A DNA stretch of 6,156 nucleotides from Candidatus Cloacimonadota bacterium (GTDB lineage Bacteria > Cloacimonadota > Cloacimonadia > Cloacimonadales > Cloacimonadaceae), in the NCBI GenBank assembly GCA_023228285.1, contig JALOBM010000104.1, positions 1-6,156 on the forward strand, in the 5' to 3' direction. The notes under the pieces are model-generated. The model saw nothing but the letters and a program-made list of their open reading frames with translations, ran no database searches and was not told the origin of the DNA. Both the position numbers and the translations under genes were made by a program. Positions within the stretch are counted from its first letter, which is position 1. The number at the start of each line of letters is the position of its first letter. Shown here one piece after another: positions 1-5,360 of this stretch.

Positions 1-995
1 CAATCAAAAACGAGCGCGTTATAGTTAACACCGATCACAGCATCAAAATCATTTAATATTCCTTTAGTGACGTGATCTAATGATGGCCCAGCACCAAGGA
101 TTGCGATACGTGAGTTGGCATATTTGTTTTTGAGCATCTCTATTCCTTGTAAGTCTGGCAAGAAATTGTCTAAAAACCATTGGAATGGTCTTTTCTGAAT
201 TCGATCGCGTATAGCTAGCCTTTCTGATATATCACCAAATTTTATCGACCCTGGTTTCTTTCTAATAGCTTGATAAAACAAGCTCTTATAATCATCAAAC
301 CATACCTCAGCTATGCGAGCCTTATTTTGTTCTAATGTTGATGTATCAAATTCATAATTAAACTTGTTTTTAAACCAATGTGCTACAACTGAGTCGCGAA
401 CTACCTCTACTGAGCCGCCAGCAAGCCATGTCCTTAATGAAAACTCGATGTTTTCACAGCCCCATTTATACATTCCAGTATCAAATCCACCAATTTCGTC
501 CCACCATTGTTTTGTGAACGCAAAGCAATGACCAGCACATGCTGGCATAATATCAGTACCATCATCAGGAACCCAGTTAAAATCGAGATTCCATCGCCAC
601 CCAGTTTTGGCATACGCAGACGTAGTTTCTATCCAATTAGGCGCGTCAAGCCCTCTAGTCAGCGGGACAGCTATACAATTGTATTTCTGTGTTAGGCGTT
701 CTATAACAGGCGGCAACCAATTAGATGCGACCTTGATATGTGGGTCCATTGATACTATGACTGATGATTTCGCATTCATAGCACCAATATTTCGCGATCT
801 GATCAAGCCTTCTCTTGTCTCGTTGCGTATAACTCTGACATTTGGCTTGTCGATCACGACTGGCACTTTACTGCAATCGTCAACTATTATAAATTCATCG
901 ATAAGCCCAGGTGGCGTGTTCTCGATTACCGTATCTATTGTTTTTTCTGTATATTCCTCGTTTAAAACAGACATTACGATGGTTGCTGTTGCCAT
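1..995 (-). CDS. GT27-like (polypeptide GalNAc-transferase-like) glycosyltransferase with C-terminal DUF115/MptE-like domain, 3' end outside window
   Basis: An open frame from ATG at 995 runs off the window after 331 codons with no stop. Residues 1-285 read as a GT-A fold matching the animal polypeptide GalNAc-transferases segment by segment. They include IVDDCS (37-42), the block VRVIRN..REGLIRSR (53-68), the metal-binding DPH (84-86, family DxH), GWRWNLDFNW (132-141), and GGFDTGMYKWGCENIEFS (169-186), equivalent to the family WGGEN loop with one Gly changed to Cys. AHWF (H206) is the third metal ligand, and RIAEVWFDDYK (227-237) and FGDISERLAIRD...PFQWFLDN (253-277) end the domain. Known family members move GalNAc from UDP-GalNAc to Ser/Thr of proteins; sugar and acceptor here are inferred. 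The ricin-type lectin domain usual in animals is absent. Residues 296-331 (RIAILGAGPS, then AVIGVN) instead start a Rossmann domain like the next gene upstream. No N-terminal membrane anchor is seen. AGAAAG... is weak here: a GAAAG motif lies 5 bases before the start. Last gene of the visible operon. Confidence 0.88.
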   Translation of the reverse strand, partial: MATATIVMSVLNEEYTEKTIDTVIENTPPGLIDEFIIVDDCSKVPVVIDKPNVRVIRNETREGLIRSRNIGAMNAKSSVIVSMDPHIKVASNWLPPVIERLTQKYNCIAVPLTRGLDAPNWIETTSAYAKTGWRWNLDFNWVPDDGTDIMPACAGHCFAFTKQWWDEIGGFDTGMYKWGCENIEFSLRTWLAGGSVEVVRDSVVAHWFKNKFNYEFDTSTLEQNKARIAEVWFDDYKSLFYQAIRKKPGSIKFGDISERLAIRDRIQKRPFQWFLDNFLPDLQGIEMLKNKYANSRIAILGAGPSLDHVTKGILNDFDAVIGVNYNALVFD

Positions 996-1008
996 GATTA
1001 CTTTCTGA

Positions 1009-1653
1009 TTAAATATTTCCAAGTGTCGTACTACCAACAATCTCGAACTTGACTCCACGCTTCTTTATTTCATTTATTACAGTATTCATTACTGTGCGTT
1101 GACTATCTGAAATACTACCTGGCTTTCTGGTTTGATAAAAATAATGCCTACCAACACTTGTAAAATTGCAACCATATAATACTATCTTGGAGGCACCCAT
1201 TACGTATGCTAGCTGCACAGCACAACAACTAATGGTGCCGCCAAACATCAAATAATTCATATCTTCTTTAAGCCGCTCCTGCCTATACCATTTATACATA
1301 AATGTTAGATGCGGTTCAACTGGCCGTGGTAATTTTATTGTGTTTTGTTTTGCGGTAATGACAGCAATGCGTTTTATGTCAGGGAATAACTCAATTGGAT
1401 ATAAGATTTTATCTGGCGCAGCCGTTAATTTTGCTATAACTCTCACTCTAGAACAATCGATATTAAACCAGTCAAAGCATGACGATCTGGTATCGCCGCA
1501 CATAAAATAATCAAACTTCTGACCCAATTTAGCCGCACCATTTACACCTATAGAAATATCATTTTTACTGTGTATGAAATCGGTAGCCGTTGGGCCAGAA
1601 CCCACAACGGCTATGGTTGCGCCTTTGGCGATATTATGAAGTAATTTTATCAT
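1009..1653 (-). CDS. DUF115/MptE-like Rossmann-fold protein, possible glycosyltransferase
   Basis: A complete 214-residue protein. Residues 13-21 (TIAVVGSGP) form a nucleotide-binding-type strand and loop, followed by ISIGVNGA (33-40) and FDYFMCGD (47-54). Later comes GGTISCCAVQLAYVMGASKIVLYGCNF (138-164). This last pattern, a Gly-rich turn, an AxQLAY helix and a strand ending in G-x-N/D-F, is typical of the DUF115/MptE-like family. That family includes Maf proteins, which are linked to adding nonulosonic acids to flagellin, and it looks broadly like bacterial sialyltransferases. A sugar transfer role is therefore plausible but not proven, since members also include a pterin pyrophosphokinase. 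The protein is shorter than Maf proteins and seems to be the single domain. An AGG lies 4 bases before ATG, in a 23-base gap after the GT-B gene. The same domain start recurs fused to the GT27-like protein just downstream, so the two are probably related by duplication. Confidence 0.8.
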   Translation of the reverse strand: MIKLLHNIAKGATIAVVGSGPTATDFIHSKNDISIGVNGAAKLGQKFDYFMCGDTRSSCFDWFNIDCSRVRVIAKLTAAPDKILYPIELFPDIKRIAVITAKQNTIKLPRPVEPHLTFMYKWYRQERLKEDMNYLMFGGTISCCAVQLAYVMGASKIVLYGCNFTSVGRHYFYQTRKPGSISDSQRTVMNTVINEIKKRGVKFEIVGSTTLGNI

Positions 1654-1676
1654 ATCGCCTATATTTACCGATCAGT

Positions 1677-2633
1677 CTATACTTTACAATTCATAGTAAT
1701 ATTATATAACGTAGTTAGGATAAAATCAACAATTTTATCGGTGTTAAATTGATCTGAAGCAATAGTTCTGACAAGGCAGCGATCTATCCCATGTGCAATA
1801 TCGATAGCGTCGATATAAGATGATAATGCTATCTTGTCGTTATCACATTGTATGCGTTGTCTTCCTGGTGGTAAACGATCGACCACAACACCAGTAATTC
1901 CGTGTAATATGAATGGTGCGCCGGTGCGAACTCCGACAACCGGACATCCAGACAAGAGAATCTCTTGTAATGCTAATGGACCATGATCATCATCGGCTAG
2001 ATATGCACATACACGCGAATGGCGGGCAGCTTCGAAAAGCTGCTCACGACGATATTTACCATAATGGATTTGGATATGGTTTGGAAATATCTCAGCTAAA
2101 TGCTCAATGAGTTGTGGATGGTTGCCATTCTTTTCATAAATTAGCAAATCGTATTTGTAATATGATGGGCCATCAGGCCACGGGTCTATTGGGTACGGCC
2201 AAAGTATGATGTCTGATTTATTTGTTGATTTACGGTTCTTACTAATCAAACTACGATACCATTCAGTATGGCAGAACATAGCCTGACAATTAGCGGCATC
2301 TAATAATGCGCATTCATATGCATCAATCCTTGGCTTGCCTGAGTATAGAAATAACATATTTGGGCCTTGTATGAATGGTCCGTTATGAGATATAGCTGCT
2401 AGGCGATTTTCAAAATACCAATACCATGGTATACTATTATCAGAAGGGGTCGTTTTTATCGAAAACCAATTTAAACCTTGATTAATTATTTTTTTAAATT
2501 CTGCCTGTAGAGCAGACATGCCGTTTGATGGGCCATTACCGGCAGACGAATTTATTGGCCCTATTAGCTCAATTGGCATCTTGCCGTCTGGCAATCCAAT
2601 CATATATGGCCGGTCGTTGATGTTATACTTCAT
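1677..2633 (-). CDS. GT-B fold glycosyltransferase (GT4-like)
   Basis: A complete 318-residue protein. The C-terminal half carries the features of retaining GT-B enzymes: YGKYRREQLFEAARHSRVC (191-209), where the acceptor strand meets the helix, then DDDHGPLALQEILLSGCPVVG (214-234) and TGAPFILHGITGVVVD (237-252). In GT4 enzymes the E-x7-E motif holds the nucleotide sugar; here the first position seems to be Asp216 and the second is Glu224. The N-terminal half (GKMPIELIGPINSSAGNGPSNG) offers a glycine-rich loop expected near the acceptor. Donor and acceptor cannot be read from sequence. No signal peptide or membrane segment is visible, so it should act in the cytoplasm. Its ATG shares one base with the stop of the upstream GT2 gene (TAATG) and no Shine-Dalgarno lies close, so translation is probably coupled. 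Likely role: adding a later sugar to a glycan started by neighbours. Confidence 0.82.
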   Translation of the reverse strand: MKYNINDRPYMIGLPDGKMPIELIGPINSSAGNGPSNGMSALQAEFKKIINQGLNWFSIKTTPSDNSIPWYWYFENRLAAISHNGPFIQGPNMLFLYSGKPRIDAYECALLDAANCQAMFCHTEWYRSLISKNRKSTNKSDIILWPYPIDPWPDGPSYYKYDLLIYEKNGNHPQLIEHLAEIFPNHIQIHYGKYRREQLFEAARHSRVCAYLADDDHGPLALQEILLSGCPVVGVRTGAPFILHGITGVVVDRLPPGRQRIQCDNDKIALSSYIDAIDIAHGIDRCLVRTIASDQFNTDKIVDFILTTLYNITMNCKV

Positions 2634-2635
2634 TA
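2631..2635 (-). promoter_or_regulatory. TAATG stop-start overlap coupling two glycosyltransferase genes
   Basis: The TAA of the GT2 gene (2635-2633) and the ATG of the GT-B gene (2633-2631) share one base. The nearest AGGAG-like motif is about 30 bases upstream, so re-initiation by the terminating ribosome is the likely way the GT-B gene is translated. Confidence 0.75.
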
Positions 2636-3346
2636 AGCATTAAAGATATCGAATATTTCTTTAGTCTCCTGATCCATTTTTGGTTCTAGTTTATTAATAT
2701 ATCCTGGCTCTGTGATTGGAGTATCTATATACCATGAAGTACTATTTGGATCGGTACTATGAACAGAACAATGATTGGCACCAGTACTACCCCACCTCAT
2801 CACAAAAGACGGTAAACGAGTTTGATCTGGGCGACCAGGTTCAGATATGGCGGTCAATTTTCTTATAATTTCTTGATCATAGTCACAGCGTTTTGAAACA
2901 CCCCAATATCCGATACGTTCTGCATAATCTTTACGAATTGCGATGGCGGCATGAAATCTGCCAGCTGCAGATTCTTGATGTAAACGTCCCGTGAATAAAC
3001 TGAATACATTTTTAGGGTGTGACCAGCCATTTATTTTTAGTGCTTCTACATGCGCACTCAAATGCCACTGCAAATAAATATCGTCATCATCCCATGCACA
3101 ATAAGCATCGGCACCCCACTCATTGGCACGATCAACCAGAAATGCATATTTTGAAGTAAGACTCGGAAATTTCGACGCAGAATAGACATGCCAATTGTCG
3201 CCGTCTTGATCGGCAATTTGTTTTGCATCATCCAAGATAAGAAATTTAGATTCGCTCTGTGGATAGTCCTGAGAAAGAAAACACGCTAATGCATTTGATA
3301 CTAATCTAGGCCGTCCATATGTCGGACAAAGGCAAGCTATTTTCAT
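2633..3346 (-). CDS. Family 2-type (GT-A) glycosyltransferase
   Basis: A 237-residue protein counted from ATG at 3346. It opens with KIACLCPTYGRP (2-13), the first strand of GT2 enzymes, followed by FLSQDYP (23-29) and ILDDA (37-41). The metal and nucleotide-sugar site is WDDDDIYLQWHLSAH (85-99), an extended DxD. GRFHAAIAIRK and the later CDYDQEII probably shape the acceptor side. WGSTGANH near the C-terminus is retained in similar small GT2 proteins that I recall from phages and planctomycetes. No transmembrane helix is seen. In-frame GTG codons at 3355 and 3352 could start it 3 or 2 residues earlier, but they overlap the upstream stop. ATG at 3346 gives the usual M-K-I-A-C-L start two bases after the TGA at 3351-3349, so I prefer it. 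Donor sugar is unknown. Confidence 0.85.
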   Translation of the reverse strand: MKIACLCPTYGRPRLVSNALACFLSQDYPQSESKFLILDDAKQIADQDGDNWHVYSASKFPSLTSKYAFLVDRANEWGADAYCAWDDDDIYLQWHLSAHVEALKINGWSHPKNVFSLFTGRLHQESAAGRFHAAIAIRKDYAERIGYWGVSKRCDYDQEIIRKLTAISEPGRPDQTRLPSFVMRWGSTGANHCSVHSTDPNSTSWYIDTPITEPGYINKLEPKMDQETKEIFDIFNA

Positions 3347-3348
3347 TA

Positions 3349-5001
3349 TCACCACAATCCTAAAGAAGGCAACATTCTTTTGTCTTTTTCATTTTGAGCA
3401 CAGCTCAATAATGTGTAGCCCCATTGTTTGTCAGAGTGCTCAACGACGAACCACTTAGCATTCTCATTTAAATATCTCTGCAACGCTTGAAACATACCAG
3501 CACTACCATCCTCTCCTCTACTACCAAATACTCCAGTAGAACGGATTAATATATAGTGACGCACCTTGGGAGCGAACATTGTTAATTCTGTATATAGTGA
3601 TTTTTCATTATGTATTGTGTGAAGCACTAACATGTCTGTTTCTTCAATATCTATAATATCAGAGAAAGTAGATGAAATAGATCTATAGTTTATATTACGT
3701 GCTTTGGAGGCAGTCCTAAGCATATTATGAATAGAATCTGGCTCAGATGTATAAACTAATAGTGTTTTTGGTTTACCAGCTAGTAACGTTACATCCCATT
3801 CTTTGCGTTTAACTATCGCGACAATATGATTACATTTAGATGCAATGTCGCGAAAGCGATCCATGTGCTCTTCCATGTCACGTGGTTGCTTCTTGGTCCA
3901 ATCGAATATTTGTTCTAATGTCATATTCTTAGAACTGCCATTTGGTAATACTGATATATTCTCTATTGGATTAGTAACCAGATAATCCCAATCCTTTTTG
4001 TTTATACCTTTACCTTTCTGACCGTCTTTATCGACATACTCCGTACAAAAATGCTTATATATGTCATCTGTGGACAAATTCAGTTCATTGTGGCCAATTA
4101 CATAATTGCGGACTCTATCATAATAAGTACATGGATATTTAACGCCGTCAACACGGCCAAAACGATGAATCCAACCCAGGAATGGGAGGTTCAAGCAACG
4201 GTGTCCTGATTGTCTATATTTTATGTGAATGTAACCCTCTTCACCACCAAAACCTCTAAAATTTTCATTAAATCCGAGCCACGCATCTTTATTACAACTA
4301 AATAAACCAAGACCCTGTGCTGGGATTTCGAACGGTTGATCGTCTCGACTTTTAGCTAATTGTCTATAGCCAGCCAAAAAAAGTGGGCCCTCGTGGCTTG
4401 CGTAGTTGATGTCTGGAAATTGTTTACCACAAGTACAATTATTACCAAGACAAGAAAAGTCCATTAGATCATGAAATGCAGCTTTGCCTTTATCATCTTG
4501 GACCGTAAAATGCTGACCACATTCACATGTCCACGCCAGACCCCATGTCCCCCACATACCACCACGCCATCTTAAATCGAAATGTGTATACCAATCATGA
4601 AGATTATCTGTAATTAGTGGTCCAGTTAATAAATCTTTATTATCTGGATTACGATCATACCAATCTATCAACCTCTTAATTGCACCAGGTATTAAAAGAA
4701 CATGGCAATCTATACACATCACTGACTTACTATTGGCTTCTCTAAATATTAAATCTCTCGGAGATGATGTACCTGCAGTATCATCTGATTTGATATATCG
4801 ACTGTTGCTGATATTTCCCTTCATAAAACTTTCGATAACATTATTTTCTCTATTACCGTCTCTTTTAATTATCGGCTTGTTATCGACCAATAATAATTCT
4901 ACATCAGACAGATCGTGGTATGCTCGTAGGGCTTGTAGTGTAAAATATACTCCATCAAAATCGTCATAGTGAGCCATACCGATTGTTAGTTTTTTAACCA
5001 T
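3349..5001 (-). CDS. Two-domain glycosyltransferase: GT27-like GT-A domain plus degenerate methyltransferase-like domain
   Basis: A complete 550-residue protein, preceded by AGGA six bases before ATG. Residues 1-300 form a GT-A domain: LTIGMAHYDDFDGVYFT (5-21), LLLVDNKP (36-43), GTSSPRDLIFREA (77-89), and DCH at 98-100 as the metal motif, again DxH and not DxD. These are followed by IPAQGLGLFSC (226-236), GFGGEEGYIHIKYRQSGHRC (250-269) and LGWIHRFGR (275-283). The DxH, GGEE and H279 pattern parallels the GT27 layout of the last gene, though more distantly. Between them, C159-x-C161 and C184, C189-x-C191 probably bind zinc. Residues 360-535 resemble SAM-methyltransferase-like domains often fused to this family: HTIHNEKSLYTELTMFAP (461-478) and FGSRGEDG (492-499). 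However, the expected glycine-rich SAM loop (around 393-409) reads IVAIVKRKEWDVTLLAG, so it may no longer bind SAM. Substrate unknown. First enzyme after the repeat protein and the 99-residue protein. Confidence 0.85.
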   Translation of the reverse strand: MVKKLTIGMAHYDDFDGVYFTLQALRAYHDLSDVELLLVDNKPIIKRDGNRENNVIESFMKGNISNSRYIKSDDTAGTSSPRDLIFREANSKSVMCIDCHVLLIPGAIKRLIDWYDRNPDNKDLLTGPLITDNLHDWYTHFDLRWRGGMWGTWGLAWTCECGQHFTVQDDKGKAAFHDLMDFSCLGNNCTCGKQFPDINYASHEGPLFLAGYRQLAKSRDDQPFEIPAQGLGLFSCNKDAWLGFNENFRGFGGEEGYIHIKYRQSGHRCLNLPFLGWIHRFGRVDGVKYPCTYYDRVRNYVIGHNELNLSTDDIYKHFCTEYVDKDGQKGKGINKKDWDYLVTNPIENISVLPNGSSKNMTLEQIFDWTKKQPRDMEEHMDRFRDIASKCNHIVAIVKRKEWDVTLLAGKPKTLLVYTSEPDSIHNMLRTASKARNINYRSISSTFSDIIDIEETDMLVLHTIHNEKSLYTELTMFAPKVRHYILIRSTGVFGSRGEDGSAGMFQALQRYLNENAKWFVVEHSDKQWGYTLLSCAQNEKDKRMLPSLGLW

Positions 5002-5007
5002 GCTTTA

Positions 5008-5011
5008 TCCT
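5008..5011 (-). promoter_or_regulatory. Ribosome binding site of the 550-residue glycosyltransferase
   Basis: Minus strand AGGA, six bases before ATG at 5001, inside the 44-base gap. The rest of that gap is A/T-rich and shows no clear hairpin terminator, so the operon probably continues through it. Confidence 0.65.
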
Positions 5012-5045
5012 ATAAATATGCTATATACGCAGAATAAACTAATAG

Positions 5046-5345
5046 TTAGATAATTTTAATAGTCGGTCTTATTGTTGGTGCTTGTATTTTCTTGTTATTT
5101 CCGCACCCAACGCACGGTTTTAGATCTATTTCACCAGCATTTAATCGCTCTTGGTAAGTTGCCCATACCTGATCTGCTAATAGCTGCGACGATGAATCAC
5201 TAGCGATCCTATTTTTCCAGGTACTCAAAAGTACATCTTTGCTAACTCCATCAAAATGACTCTTAAGTAATTCGTCGCGTTTATCTGGTTTATCTGCCAA
5301 TTCGAGAGCAAATACAATCTTTTCGAGCTGTATATCAGTTATCAT
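5046..5345 (-). CDS. Small protein of unknown function with a C-terminal CxxC
   Basis: I do not recognise this 99-residue protein. Residues 1-70 look mostly helical and charged (LEKIVFALELADKPDKRDELLKSHF region, then WKNRIASDSSSQLLADQVWATYQERL). A C78-V-G-C81-G motif follows, with a basic, Pro/Ile-rich tail. One CxxC alone could pair across a dimer, bind metal with outside ligands, or be redox active. There is no signal peptide or transmembrane segment. The start is secure: AGAGGA lies four bases before ATG, the best ribosome site in the window. It sits 15 bases after the stop of the mucin-like repeat gene and 44 bases before the first glycosyltransferase, so it is probably co-transcribed with both. 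A chaperone or assembly helper for the repeat protein is a guess from position only. Confidence 0.7.
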   Translation of the reverse strand: MITDIQLEKIVFALELADKPDKRDELLKSHFDGVSKDVLLSTWKNRIASDSSSQLLADQVWATYQERLNAGEIDLKPCVGCGNNKKIQAPTIRPTIKII

Positions 5346-5349
5346 GGTA

Positions 5350-5355
5350 TCCTCT
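5350..5355 (-). promoter_or_regulatory. Ribosome binding site of the 99-residue protein
   Basis: Minus strand AGAGGA, four bases before the ATG at 5345. It fixes that start and supports a bacterial translation system. Confidence 0.75.
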
Positions 5356-5360
5356 AAATA

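Noticed and set aside
607..1008. Plus-strand open frame of 133 codons opposite the GT27-like gene
   Set aside because: It lies wholly antisense to a frame with ordered family motifs, and its protein is a Ser/Ile-rich string without recognisable domains.
1913..2110. Plus-strand frame of 65 codons
   Set aside because: It is antisense to the best-conserved GT-B motifs and has no ribosome site or domain signal.
3347..3355. GTG start at 3355 for the GT2-type gene
   Set aside because: AGGA would be only about two bases away from it, and it would overlap the upstream stop. ATG 3346 gives the conserved MKIACLCPTYGRP start.
5011..5018. TATAAATA, identical to a T4-type late promoter core
   Set aside because: It is on the plus strand and points away from all genes here. 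In A/T-rich DNA such an octamer is expected by chance.
5002..5045. Terminator or new promoter in the largest gap
   Set aside because: No stable G/C stem followed by a T run is seen; the A/T-rich bases alone do not support a promoter call.
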